From Bacteroides sp. UBA939 (lineage in GTDB: Bacteria; Bacteroidota; Bacteroidia; Bacteroidales; Bacteroidaceae): a DNA stretch of 27,218 nucleotides. Positions 1-7,449 of the stretch are shown here, piece by piece; positions within the stretch are counted from its first letter, which is position 1, and the number at the start of each line of letters is the position of its first letter. The position numbers and the translations under genes are program-made. Location of the stretch: contig NZ_DBDF01000029.1 of NCBI RefSeq assembly GCF_002293435.1, forward strand, positions 1-27,218, written 5' to 3'. The notes under the pieces were generated by a model, which was not told where the DNA came from, searched no databases, and worked only from the letters and a program-made list of their open reading frames with translations.

Positions 1-112
1 AACATGATACTACCATTAACATGCGAAACTTGAGTAAGATAATTAAAGATGAGTACTTATTTAGTGGAAATAGAGATAAGTTCGGCGAGTGACCGGTGAT
101 TACCTGCTCCCT
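1..112 (+). other. Noncoding leader upstream of the first 11-nt word array
   Basis: No gene is supported here. Positions 35-59 match 6477-6500 almost exactly (one inserted A), and both precede a word array. Positions 22-35 (TGCGAAACTTGAGT) recur inverted at the 3' end of the small gene at 26236-26448, next to another array. The word TACCTGCTCC at 101-110 recurs inverted near 26185. A 23-codon ATG frame at 21-92 exists but has no support as a gene. Confidence 0.5.
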
Positions 113-211
113 GTCAGAGCCGTGTCAGAGCCGTGTCTGCTCCGTATCATCTCCGTACTCTATAGAGACGGACTTAATACGGAGTTGGTACGGAGATGAT
201 ACGGAGATGGT
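113..211. repeat. 11-nt word array A1 with a central dyad
   Basis: The stretch reads as nine contiguous 11-mers. The left units end in CCGT: GTCAGAGCCGT twice (113-134), GTCTGCTCCGT (135-145) and ATCATCTCCGT (146-156). The centre is ACTCTATAGAG (157-167). The right units begin ACGG: ACGGACTTAAT, ACGGAGTTGGT, ACGGAGATGAT and ACGGAGATGGT (168-211). Positions 140-158 and 188-206 are perfect 19-nt inverted repeats. The array at 26088-26185 has a nearly identical centre. It lies downstream of the leftward gene at 231-1238. Function is unknown; a transcribed hairpin or a protein-binding array are both possible. Confidence 0.8.
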
Positions 212-230
212 TATTCTTGAAAAGGATTAA

Positions 231-1238
231 TCACCCCTTTGCCCGGTTCTTTAGCGAAAGGTGCAGCCAACCATAAATACCGAGTACAATAACCAGCAGC
301 GTCTGTATCCCATGCACTATCAGGGCAAAGACTCCTGCGTCCGTCGCATTTACCCCATAAAGCATCATCATGGTTATGACGGCAAAGTGCCAGGGGCCTG
401 CTCCATTCGGGGTAGGAACAATTACGGCGAAGGTGCCACCTACAAACATCACCAGTCCTGCCTGGAAACTAAGATGTTCGGCAAAAGAGAAACAATAAAA
501 AGTAATGTAGAAATGATAGAAATAACATACCCATATTAATAAGGTGTAAAGAAAGAAAAGCGGAATGTTCTTCACGTTCTTAAGGGACATAATTCCTTCC
601 CACACATTCAACACCACTCCTTTCACTTTCTCAAAAAAAGAAAGTGTGCGCATCAGGAAATAAAGCAATACAATGACACCTATCACACAAAACAGGACGA
701 TATAGAACCAGGGAGATGTCACCAAGTGCATCAGCGAAGGTACTTTCGTACCTGTTTCCTCGAAGAAACGCAGGAAAACCGGCATCTGCGCCAGAAAGGT
801 AAGCCCGGCTATTAACAGAATGGAAAGCGTATCTATCAAACGTTCCGTCACCACTGTTCCGAGCGACTTGGCGAAGGAGACGTTATCGTATTTGGCAAGT
901 ACACCGCAACGGGATACTTCACCTACACGGGGCAAAATCAAATTAGTGGCATAAGATACAAATATCGCATCTACACAATCACTCGTTTTCGGATAAGCGC
1001 CAAGTGGCTCCAGCGTCTGTTTCCAACGCCAACCGCGGAATACATGGCTCATAATGCCAAAGAATAATGAAAATATCATCCACCACCAGTTTGTCCCGTG
1101 TAGTAATACCTCTTTGGCATGTACAAAATCGAAATCCTGATACACCCAATAGAGAATAAAACCTCCCAAAGCAATTGGTAAAAGGATTTTCAGTATCTTT
1201 TTTAATAGTTTATTCATGCGGAACTCGTTATTCTTCAT
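231..1238 (-). CDS. Flippase-like / lysylphosphatidylglycerol synthase TM-region family membrane protein (UPF0104)
   Basis: A 335-residue polytopic inner-membrane protein. After a short basic N-terminus it has about eight hydrophobic segments, for example around residues 17-35, 50-68, 133-150 and 176-196, then the C-terminal Gly/Pro-rich helices (motif VPTPNGAGPWHFA) typical of the UPF0104 family. Relatives without a catalytic C-terminal domain are thought to move lipids or polyprenyl-linked molecules; the substrate is unknown here. The start is uncertain: ATG at 1238 or at 1217 (MNKLLKKILK). It is transcribed divergently from rsmA. A minus-strand TAAGTTTG at 1337-1344 fits the Bacteroides -7 element but lacks a convincing -33. 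The family call rests on composition and motif recall. Confidence 0.85.
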   Translation of the reverse strand: MKNNEFRMNKLLKKILKILLPIALGGFILYWVYQDFDFVHAKEVLLHGTNWWWMIFSLFFGIMSHVFRGWRWKQTLEPLGAYPKTSDCVDAIFVSYATNLILPRVGEVSRCGVLAKYDNVSFAKSLGTVVTERLIDTLSILLIAGLTFLAQMPVFLRFFEETGTKVPSLMHLVTSPWFYIVLFCVIGVIVLLYFLMRTLSFFEKVKGVVLNVWEGIMSLKNVKNIPLFFLYTLLIWVCYFYHFYITFYCFSFAEHLSFQAGLVMFVGGTFAVIVPTPNGAGPWHFAVITMMMLYGVNATDAGVFALIVHGIQTLLVIVLGIYGWLHLSLKNRAKG

Positions 1239-1517
1239 CGAAAAAAGCTACCTTTGCTGTCTGAAAATAGGCTGTGTTCCGGCAAAATAGAAGCATTTTG
1301 ATTCTGCCTTCGATTTGCACTATCTTTTTAGACCTGCAAACTTACATAAAATCATTTGTATTTTATGCCGGTTTAATAAAGAAAGCTATTTTTCTTTAGC
1401 CTGCATTAATCATGCAGGCAGTAGTCAGAGTGGTTGAAGTAGTATCAGCCAACAAGTTGGCTTAGTAGTTAAAGCCAAATCTGTATTCGTGAGGCAAAGT
1501 AATGATAAAGTTAACGC
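1239..1517 (+). promoter_or_regulatory. Divergent intergenic region and possible structured rsmA leader
   Basis: The TACCTTTG at 1249-1256 matches the Bacteroides -7 element reading toward rsmA, although no TTTG lies at the -33 position. Transcription from it would give a leader of about 250 nt. That leader holds two clean small hairpins: GCCTGCAT at 1399-1406 pairing with 1412-1419, and AGCCAAC at 1446-1452 pairing with GTTGGCT just downstream. Neither is followed by a U-tract, so they are not intrinsic terminators. No known riboswitch was recognised. Confidence 0.35.
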
Positions 1518-2330
1518 ATGAGATTAGTAAAGCCTAAAAAGTTTCTCGGTCAACATTTCCTAAAGGATTTGAAAGTGGCACAAGACATAGCCGATACGGT
1601 AGATGCCTATCCCGGACTTCCGATACTGGAAGTAGGACCGGGAATGGGGGTATTAACCCAATTCCTCGTAAAAAAAGAACGTCCGGTTAAGGTGGTGGAG
1701 CTGGATTATGAATCCGTAGCCTATCTGCGTGAAGAGTACCCGTCGCTGGAAGATAATATCATTGAAGACGACTTCTTGAAAATGAACCTGCAACGATTGT
1801 TCGACGGACAACCTTTTGTGCTAACGGGTAATTACCCTTATAACATATCCAGCCAGATATTCTTCAAAATGCTGGATAACAAAGAGCTGATACCCTGTTG
1901 CACGGGAATGATACAGAAAGAAGTAGCCGAACGTATTGCAGCCGGCCCCGGCAGCAAAACTTATGGTATCCTGAGTGTGTTAATACAAGCATGGTATCGT
2001 GTAGAATACCTTTTCACTGTACATGAGTATGTGTTTAATCCGCCGCCCAAAGTTAAAAGCGCCGTTATACGCATGACACGCAATGAAACTCAGGAATTGG
2101 GTTGTAATCCAAAGCTGTTCAAGCAAGTGGTGAAGACTACTTTCAACCAGCGCCGGAAGACATTGCGGAATTCAATAAAACCGATACTCGGAAAGGATTG
2201 TCCCTTGACAGAAGATGTTCTGTTCAATAAACGCCCCGAGCAACTGTCCGTGCAAGAGTTTATCAACCTGACCAATGACGTAGAACGGGCTTTGAAGGAG
2301 ATGAAAGAGAAAGCAAAGGATAATCAATAG
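1518..2330 (+). CDS. rsmA: 16S rRNA (adenine1518-N6/adenine1519-N6)-dimethyltransferase
   Basis: RsmA (KsgA) dimethylates two adjacent adenines in the 3'-terminal helix 45 loop of 16S rRNA, using SAM, late in small-subunit assembly. The 270-residue length fits the family. Visible landmarks are the N-terminal KKFLGQHFL segment (residues 7-15), the SAM-binding motif EVGPGMG (38-44), an acidic ELD after strand 2 (61-63) and the catalytic motif IV NYPYNISS (105-112). The C-terminal helical domain carries FNQRRKTLRNS. ATG at 1518 gives exactly the expected N-terminus. mgtE follows 121 nt downstream on the same strand, probably co-transcribed. Confidence 0.97.
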   Translation: MRLVKPKKFLGQHFLKDLKVAQDIADTVDAYPGLPILEVGPGMGVLTQFLVKKERPVKVVELDYESVAYLREEYPSLEDNIIEDDFLKMNLQRLFDGQPFVLTGNYPYNISSQIFFKMLDNKELIPCCTGMIQKEVAERIAAGPGSKTYGILSVLIQAWYRVEYLFTVHEYVFNPPPKVKSAVIRMTRNETQELGCNPKLFKQVVKTTFNQRRKTLRNSIKPILGKDCPLTEDVLFNKRPEQLSVQEFINLTNDVERALKEMKEKAKDNQ

Positions 2331-2451
2331 AGATACTTCTGATAATCACCAATATAAAATGAATTGCAGTGATAATCTGTCACCTAACAAAAAGAGGCAC
2401 TGTAATTCAAAAAGTAAAATTAACCTGTCAACTAATAAAGGGAGGAAGATT

Positions 2452-3798
2452 ATGGAAATAGACGAAGCATACATTGACAATGTCAAAACACTTATCGAGC
2501 AGAAAGATGCCGAAAACGTCAAGTCGCTCCTGATAGACCTGCACCCTGCGGATATTGCCGAACTTTGCAATGACCTGAATACAGAGGAAGCACGTTTCGT
2601 ATATCGTTTACTGGATAACGAAACGGCAGCAGACGTATTGATGGAGGTGGATGAAGACGTTCGTAAGGAATTCCTGGAAGTACTCCCTTCGGAAACTATC
2701 GCCAAGCACTTCGTAGACTACATGGATACGGACGATGCCGTAGATTTGATGCGCGAACTGGATGAGGATAAACAAGAAGAAGTCCTCTCGCACATTGAAG
2801 ATATTGAGCAAGCGGGAGATATCGTGGACTTGCTGAAATACGATGAAGACACCGCCGGAGGTTTGATGGGTACTGAGATGGTGGTTGTCAACGAAAACTG
2901 GAGTATGCCGGAGTGCCTGAAAGAAATGCGCCAGCAAGCAGAACAGTTGGACGAAATCTACTACGTCTACGTCGTTGATGATGAAAACCGCCTGCAAGGT
3001 GTATTCCCGCTGAAGAAGATGATTACTTCACCTTCCGTATCAAAAGTGAAACATGTGATGAAGAAAGATCCCATTTCTATCCATGCGGATACACCGGTGG
3101 AAGAAGTGGTACAGACTATTGAAAAGTACGACTTGGTAGCCGTACCCGTTATCGACAGTATCGGACGGTTGGTAGGACAAATCACCGTAGACGACGTCAT
3201 GGATGAAGTGCGCGAACAAACAGAACGCGATTATCAGTTGGCATCCGGTTTGTCGCAGGATGTGGAAACGGACGACAACGTAATGCGCCAAACCAGCGCC
3301 CGCCTGCCGTGGCTGCTCATCGGCATGTTGGGCGGAATCGGTAACTCCATGATTCTGGGCAATTTCGATACAACCTTTGCCGCCCATCCCGAAATGGCGC
3401 TCTATATTCCGCTTATCGGTGGTACGGGTGGAAATGTGGGAACCCAATCTTCGGCTATCGTAGTGCAAGGTCTTGCCAACAGTTCGCTGGATGCCCGAGA
3501 TACTTTCAAGCAGGTTATGAAAGAATCCGTAGTAGCCCTTATCAATGCCACTATCATCTCCTTATTGGTATATATCTATAATTTTATCCGGTTCGGAGGC
3601 ACTGCTACCGTCACATATTCCGTGTCTATCAGCTTGTTTGCCGTAGTCATGTTCGCATCCATATTCGGTACGCTGGTACCTATGACGCTGGAGAAGTTGA
3701 AGATAGATCCGGCCATTGCCACCGGCCCGTTTATTTCTATCACCAATGATATTATAGGCATGATGTTGTATATGGGAATTACCGTAATACTGGCCTAA
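2452..3798 (+). CDS. mgtE: Magnesium transporter MgtE
   Basis: MgtE is a homodimeric Mg2+ channel/transporter of the inner membrane, gated by cytoplasmic Mg2+. With ATG at 2452 the protein has 448 residues, the usual length. It has an acidic helical MgtE_N domain (about 1-125), a pair of CBS domains (about 130-250) and five membrane helices (about 280-448). The last part holds PLIGGTGGNVGTQSSA and the TNDIIG segment with the conserved pore Asp. I chose 2452 because GGGAGG lies just upstream and the protein then starts like its relatives. An in-frame ATG at 2359 would add a 31-residue polar stretch unlike the family. The 121-nt gap after rsmA is too short and shows no features of an M-box riboswitch. 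Confidence 0.95.
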   Translation: MEIDEAYIDNVKTLIEQKDAENVKSLLIDLHPADIAELCNDLNTEEARFVYRLLDNETAADVLMEVDEDVRKEFLEVLPSETIAKHFVDYMDTDDAVDLMRELDEDKQEEVLSHIEDIEQAGDIVDLLKYDEDTAGGLMGTEMVVVNENWSMPECLKEMRQQAEQLDEIYYVYVVDDENRLQGVFPLKKMITSPSVSKVKHVMKKDPISIHADTPVEEVVQTIEKYDLVAVPVIDSIGRLVGQITVDDVMDEVREQTERDYQLASGLSQDVETDDNVMRQTSARLPWLLIGMLGGIGNSMILGNFDTTFAAHPEMALYIPLIGGTGGNVGTQSSAIVVQGLANSSLDARDTFKQVMKESVVALINATIISLLVYIYNFIRFGGTATVTYSVSISLFAVVMFASIFGTLVPMTLEKLKIDPAIATGPFISITNDIIGMMLYMGITVILA

Positions 3799-3914
3799 AA
3801 ACAAGAAAAATGAAAAATATTAAAGAAAAAAGTATGAAGTAATTGTTTTATTTCATTAATTTGTGACCAAATGTAAATCGAACAGATAAAATCGTTTCCT
3901 AAAATGTATGTACA

Positions 3915-5777
3915 ATGATGGACACTCATGACACTAACCTCCCCGAAAAGGTGGAAGAATTAGAAGAAGAAAAGAAAACAGCAGAGGTTTCCGAGCCAAT
4001 TGTGGCGGACGTCCCGGTTGAAGAAGAAGAAACAGCACAAGAAGAAAAGCCGGTGGAAGCCGTACATAAACTGAGCAAGGAAGAGATTCTTGCCAAGTTA
4101 AAAGAAGCTTCCTCAGAAGTGGACAATGTCGGCAAGCAAGAGATAGACAGTCTGAAACAGGCTTTCTACAAATTGCATAATGCCGAACAAGAAGCGGCTA
4201 AGAAACTATTCATCGAGAATGGAGGAGTAGAAGAAGAATTTGTTCCGGTAAATGATACCGTAGAAGAAGAATTCAAGAATATCATGTCCGTCATTAAGGA
4301 AAAGAGAGGCGCCTTGTCTTCCGAACAGGAACAGCTGAAAGAACTGAACCTGCAAATCAAATTTTCAATAATCGAAGAACTGAAAGAACTGGTAGAATCG
4401 CCCGATGATGCCAACAAATCATATTCTGAATTCAAGAAGTTGCAGCAGCAATGGAACGAGATAAAACTTGTTCCGCAAGCCAAGGTCAACGAACTATGGA
4501 AGAACTACCAACTCTACGTAGAAAAGTTCTATGATCTGCTGAAGCTGAACAACGAATTCCGTGAATACGACTTCAGAAAGAATATGGAAATAAAAACGCG
4601 TCTGTGTGAAGCGGCAGAGAAACTGGCAAATGAACCGGACGTCGTATCAGCTTTCCATCAATTACAGAAACTACACCAGGAGTTCCGGGATACGGGGCCT
4701 GTTGCCAAAGAATTGCGTGACGAAGTATGGAATCGCTTCAAGGCAGCTTCCACTGTTGTAAACCGTCGCCATCAGCAACATTTCGAAGCATTGAAAGAGG
4801 TTGAACAACACAATCTCGACCAGAAGACTGTGATTTGCGAAATCATTGAAGCCATTGACTACAACGAACTGACAAACTTTGCATCCTGGGACAACAAGAC
4901 GCAGGAAATCATCGCTTTGCAGAATAAATGGAAAACAATTGGTTTTGCGCCACAGAAGATGAACGTGAAGATATTCGAACGCTTCCGTAAGGCATGTGAT
5001 GAGTTCTTCCGTAAGAAAGGAGAGTTCTTCAAGTCCCTGAAAGAAGGCATGAACGCCAACCTGGACAAGAAACGTGTTCTTTGCGAGAGAGCCGAAGCTT
5101 TGAAAGACAGTACGGACTGGAAAACGACCGCCGACGAGCTTACCAAACTGCAAAAGGAATGGAAAACCATCGGCCCGGTAGCCAAGAAATATTCGGATGT
5201 AATCTGGAAACGTTTTATCTCGGCTTGCGACTATTTCTTTGAGCAAAAGAATAAGGCTACTTCTTCTCAACGCTCCGTTGAAGTGGAAAACCTGAACAAG
5301 AAGAAAGAAATCATCGAAAAACTCAGCGCTATTGGTGAAGATGTGGATACGAACAAAGCCACGCAGTTGGTACGCGAATTGATGAAGGAATGGAACAATA
5401 TCGGTCATGTGCCTTTCAAAGAGAAAGACCGCTTGTATAAGCAATATCATGGGCAGATTGATAAGCTGTTCGACCATTTCAACATCAGTGCAAACAACAA
5501 AAAGCTGAGTAACTTTAAATCAAACATCAGTAGTATCCAGGAAGATAGTCCGCAAGCCCTCTACCGGGAACGGGAGAAGTTGACGCGTACTCTTGAAAGC
5601 ATGAAGAATGAACTTCAGACATACAATAATAACCTCGGCTTCCTGACCACTTCTTCAAAGAAAGGTAGCAACTTGCTGACGGAATTAAACCGGAAAGTTG
5701 AAAAGCTGAAGGACGATATAGAAATAACAAAACAGAAGATTAAAGTTATCGACGACTCTATTCGTAGCGCCGAATAA
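3915..5777 (+). CDS. DUF349 repeat protein, large coiled-coil
   Basis: A 620-residue, highly charged, probably cytoplasmic protein with no signal peptide or membrane segment. Residues 1-65 are very acidic (Glu/Val/Pro rich). Five DUF349-type helical repeats follow, recognisable by a recurring (K/Q)xxWxxIG(x)VPx-type core: near residues 168, 242, 321 (KWKTIGFAP), 400 (EWKTIGPVA) and 477 (EWNNIGHVP). The last ~100 residues are predicted coiled coil. The biochemical function of DUF349 proteins is not established. Start ATG 3915 or 3918 (Met-Met). It is followed by an intrinsic terminator at 5795-5853, so transcription ends with this gene. Confidence 0.9.
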   Translation: MMDTHDTNLPEKVEELEEEKKTAEVSEPIVADVPVEEEETAQEEKPVEAVHKLSKEEILAKLKEASSEVDNVGKQEIDSLKQAFYKLHNAEQEAAKKLFIENGGVEEEFVPVNDTVEEEFKNIMSVIKEKRGALSSEQEQLKELNLQIKFSIIEELKELVESPDDANKSYSEFKKLQQQWNEIKLVPQAKVNELWKNYQLYVEKFYDLLKLNNEFREYDFRKNMEIKTRLCEAAEKLANEPDVVSAFHQLQKLHQEFRDTGPVAKELRDEVWNRFKAASTVVNRRHQQHFEALKEVEQHNLDQKTVICEIIEAIDYNELTNFASWDNKTQEIIALQNKWKTIGFAPQKMNVKIFERFRKACDEFFRKKGEFFKSLKEGMNANLDKKRVLCERAEALKDSTDWKTTADELTKLQKEWKTIGPVAKKYSDVIWKRFISACDYFFEQKNKATSSQRSVEVENLNKKKEIIEKLSAIGEDVDTNKATQLVRELMKEWNNIGHVPFKEKDRLYKQYHGQIDKLFDHFNISANNKKLSNFKSNISSIQEDSPQALYREREKLTRTLESMKNELQTYNNNLGFLTTSSKKGSNLLTELNRKVEKLKDDIEITKQKIKVIDDSIRSAE

Positions 5778-5794
5778 CTTAGAAGTCTCCATAT

Positions 5795-5853
5795 AAGGCT
5801 GTATTTGAATATTGATTAAGGTATATTTAGTCAATATCAATACAGCCTTTTTC
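5795..5853 (+). terminator. Rho-independent terminator after the DUF349 gene
   Basis: AAGGCTGTAT (5795-5804) pairs with ATACAGCCTT near 5840-5849. The stem continues through GAATATTGA / TCAATATC with a two-base bulge. The right arm runs into a T-rich tract (CCTTTTTC). It lies 18 nt after the stop codon. Confidence 0.8.
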
Positions 5854-5941
5854 GTTTAACACTAACCTCTATTAAAATTCAGATTAATATGCATGAATTT
5901 TTTTATGAAAAACTTACCTTTACCGCATAGAAAAAGCCTGT

Positions 5942-6232
5942 ATGATGAAAAAGACCTTATATCTGATAGTTGGATTAGTATGCGCAATCTCAATAAAAGC
6001 ACAACCTGATTGTTTCTTCACCCATTATTCGTCCGAAGACGGACTGTCTCAAAATACGATTATGAGCATCCTGCAAGACCGCAAAGGAAATATGTGGTTT
6101 TCTACATGGGACGGCATCAACAAATTCAACGGATATTCTTTCACGACCTATAAAGCGCGGCTGGACAATCGTATCATGCTGAGCCACAACCGTGTGGACT
6201 ATATGGATGTGGACAAATTCGGGTTTCTTTAA
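5942..6232 (+). pseudogene. 5' fragment of a hybrid two-component system regulator (beta-propeller sensor N-terminus)
   Basis: The 96 encoded residues start with a signal peptide (MMKKTLYLIVGLVCAISIKA, then Q). They continue with the hallmark opening of Bacteroides HTCS sensors: FxHYSSEDGLSQNTIMSILQDRKGNMWF, whose key features are the DGLSQN and QDRKGNMWF blocks, then WDGINKFNGYSFTTY. Full-length members exceed 1,200 residues, with a two-blade propeller sensor, histidine kinase, receiver and AraC domain. Here the frame ends at FGFL-stop, where relatives continue with the propeller. The break coincides with the start of the inverted-repeat element at about 6229. No downstream remainder was found in the window, so this is a truncated remnant and unlikely to signal. 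Confidence 0.88.
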
Positions 6233-6504
6233 CCACTCTAACTCCTACAAAGTTGTTTTGGGGGTTCACGCGTTTCACCTTTTTCTGTAATCCACTTGTA
6301 TAAAGGCAAAAGCGGGTGAAAGCAGTCTTTTTGCACCCCCGTCTGTACATGCTGTGAAGCGGTGTCCCGCTTTCACCGCCCTTCACATTGAATATTGGTG
6401 GGGGTGGGTACGCAGACGACACGGATGAATGCGGATTCTTCTCTTTAAAAGCAATTAGCCTGAATAACACAGGCTATAAGATAATTAAGATGAGTACTTA
6501 GGTC

Positions 6505-6614
6505 GTTAAATGGACGACTATAGTCGGCCGATCGGTCAACTGGAGTCGGCTTATCGGACGACTGGAGTTGACCGATCAGCCGACTCCAGTCGTCCGATTC
6601 TCGTCCAATTGATT
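6505..6614. repeat. 11-nt word array A3 with 22-nt superperiod
   Basis: Read in 11-mers from 6516, two word types alternate. Type one: GACTATAGTCG (6516), AACTGGAGTCG (6538), GACTGGAGTTG (6560), GACTCCAGTCG (6582). Type two: GCCGATCGGTC (6527), GCTTATCGGAC (6549), ACCGATCAGCC (6571), TCCGATTCTCG (6593). Each word is itself nearly palindromic. Perfect complementary pairs are 6530-6541 with 6566-6577, 6542-6551 with 6578-6587, and 6555-6568 with 6583-6596. They occur in the order A B C A' B' C', so they are mutually exclusive as simple hairpins. Confidence 0.8.
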
Positions 6615-6678
6615 TAATGCGATAGAGAGGTTGGAAAACGAATACCCGGTCAACTGAAATCCGGAACAATGCGAGGAT

Positions 6679-6722
6679 GCTTACGGGGCGCTTACGGAAC
6701 GCTTACGGGACGCTTACACGAG
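6679..6722 (+). repeat. 11-nt direct repeat array, GCTTACGG words
   Basis: GCTTACGG-type words start at 6679, 6690, 6701 and 6712, exactly 11 nt apart. The last is degenerate (GCTTACAC). Two further ACGCTT words at 6740 and 6751 are also 11 nt apart. Unlike the other arrays this one is mainly direct rather than inverted. It lies inside the fold-back element. Confidence 0.7.
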
Positions 6723-6935
6723 CGAGAACAGTTGCGGGAACGCTTGCAAAACGCTTTACGCGCGAGGTGTGAAAGCGGTGAAGCCTTGAAAAGGGTGCTT
6801 TTTACAGAGTGATTTCACCCGCTTTTGCCTTTATACAAGTGGATTACAGAGAAAGGTGAAACGTGTGAACCCCGAAAATAACCTTGTAGGAGTTAGGGTA
6901 GTTAACGAAGTGATAACTCCTTTAACTTCTAAAGT

Positions 6936-7112
6936 ATGAATAATGCACAGGCTAAAGGTACAAATGGCTCATGCGAAATTTCCGGTGAACTGATTAAATG
7001 TATAAAAGTCGATGTACCAATCTTTCCCTGTATAAAGAACAGGAGGCGTAAAAATAAAGACGTTAATACCCGTCCCGATTTCGTCCCGGCTGTTTGCTTA
7101 AAAACAAAATAA
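6936..7112 (+). CDS. Possible small cysteine-containing protein, 58 residues
   Basis: An ATG frame between the fold-back element and the tRNA encodes 58 residues with four cysteines (13, 22, 32, 54), a central hydrophobic stretch (IKVDVPIFP) and a basic patch (KNRRRKNK). There is no strong ribosome binding site. The stop codon at 7110-7112 lies inside the terminator hairpin shared with the tRNA. I do not recognise a family. It could equally be a chance frame; the balanced composition and the exact fit between element and terminator are the only arguments for it. Confidence 0.3.
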   Translation: MNNAQAKGTNGSCEISGELIKCIKVDVPIFPCIKNRRRKNKDVNTRPDFVPAVCLKTK

Positions 7113-7137
7113 GCCACTGTATTACAGTGGCTTATTT
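7107..7137 (-). terminator. Terminator of tRNA-Pro (possibly bidirectional)
   Basis: AATAAGCCACTGT (7108-7120) is perfectly complementary to ACAGTGGCTTATT (7124-7136) around a 3-nt loop, with one more A-T pair outside. On the minus strand the stem is followed by a T-rich run (TTTTGTTTTT), as expected for termination of the leftward tRNA. It starts 8 nt beyond the tRNA 3' end. Confidence 0.85.
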
Positions 7138-7145
7138 GTCGGTAG

Positions 7146-7219
7146 TCGGGATGACAAGATTCGAACTTGCGACCACACGCCCCCCAGACGCGTACTCTAC
7201 CGGGCTGAGCTACATCCCG
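7146..7219 (-). tRNA. tRNA-Pro, anticodon GGG
   Basis: The 74-nt minus-strand sequence folds as a complete cloverleaf. Acceptor CGGGATG pairs with CATCCCG; the D-stem is GCTC/GAGT with a GG-containing loop. Anticodon stem CGCGT/GCGTG encloses loop CTGGGGG, with anticodon GGG at 7183-7185. The T-stem GCAAG/CTTGT encloses TTCGAAT, and the discriminator is A. CCA is not encoded, so it must be added enzymatically. The tRNA reads CCC/CCU proline codons. Its promoter lies just upstream at 7231-7261 and its terminator at 7107-7137, so it is a single-gene transcription unit. Confidence 0.97.
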
Positions 7220-7230
7220 AATTGCGGACG

Positions 7231-7261
7231 CAAAGGTACTTCTTTATTTTGAAATTGCAAA
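7231..7261 (-). promoter_or_regulatory. Bacteroides-type promoter of tRNA-Pro
   Basis: On the minus strand TTTG (7258-7261) and TACCTTTG (7231-7238) are separated by 19 nt. This is a perfect match to the Bacteroides primary sigma consensus TTTG-N19-21-TAnnTTTG. The tRNA 5' end follows 11 nt after the -7 element, leaving only a few nucleotides of 5' leader. Confidence 0.9.
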
Positions 7262-7316
7262 TAAATAGGATTCTTTTTATTGAGGGTGTACAGTGTAAGG
7301 TATTACTTATATTTAA

Positions 7317-7353
7317 AATCTTCAAGGTAAAAGAATGCCTTGAGGATTTTTTT
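7317..7353 (+). terminator. Orphan rightward intrinsic terminator
   Basis: AATCTTCAAGG (7317-7327) pairs with CCTTGAGGATT (7338-7348), with one G-U pair and an 8-10 nt loop. Seven Ts (7347-7353) follow. It points rightward but no rightward gene lies immediately upstream; the tRNA there is leftward. It could end a small RNA, stop antisense transcription, or attenuate the downstream operon. Confidence 0.6.
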
Positions 7354-7355
7354 AC

Positions 7356-7363
7356 TATTTTTG
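7356..7363 (+). promoter_or_regulatory. Candidate -7 element for the TonB-like/radical SAM cassette
   Basis: TATTTTTG matches TAnnTTTG. No TTTG is present at the usual -33 distance. Transcription would start near 7370, giving a leader of about 80 nt for the gene at 7450. The element directly abuts the orphan terminator's T-tract. Confidence 0.5.
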
Positions 7364-7449
7364 CGCTGTACCCATGTTTGTGCAATGAAAAAAAGATTGC
7401 TTGGGAATTTATGCGAATAGTCTTCAAACACTTAAACTGAGATATAGTT

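Larger units (their letters stand above)
6229..6905. mobile_element. Noncoding fold-back element with ~98-bp near-terminal inverted repeats
   Basis: Positions 6229-6326 and 6807-6905 are imperfect inverted repeats. The best run is CTGTAATCCACTTGTATAAA near 6285-6304 with its complement at about 6827-6846. The outermost 20 bp differ at two positions. Inside these lie further inverted words related to GTGAAAGCGGTGAAG, the shared leader at 6477-6500, and two 11-nt arrays (6505-6614 and 6679-6722). No transposase or other gene is visible. It begins exactly where the two-component gene is broken, so a non-autonomous insertion is the simplest reading. No clear target-site duplication was seen, so a rearrangement scar is the alternative. 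Confidence 0.6.

Noticed and set aside
21..92. 23-codon frame starting ATGCGAAAC
   Set aside because: Short, no ribosome binding site, and it lies in sequence shared with noncoding leaders elsewhere.
113..211. CRISPR array
   Set aside because: Units are 11 nt with no 25-40 nt repeats and spacers, and no cas genes occur in the window.
2331..2451. Possible magnesium riboswitch before mgtE
   Set aside because: The interval is short, A-rich and lacks the multi-helix arrangement of the M-box; no other known riboswitch was recognised.
4671..5477. 268-codon minus-strand frame inside the DUF349 gene
   Set aside because: Antisense to a coiled-coil gene whose Glu/Lys codons suppress stops on the other strand; no protein features.
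6906..7145. Continuation of the truncated two-component gene after the element
   Set aside because: No propeller, kinase or regulator motif appears in any frame there.
7222..7440. 72-codon plus-strand frame upstream of the TonB-like gene
   Set aside because: It overlaps the tRNA promoter, contains the orphan terminator and the cassette's -7 element, and is A/T-driven low-complexity sequence.
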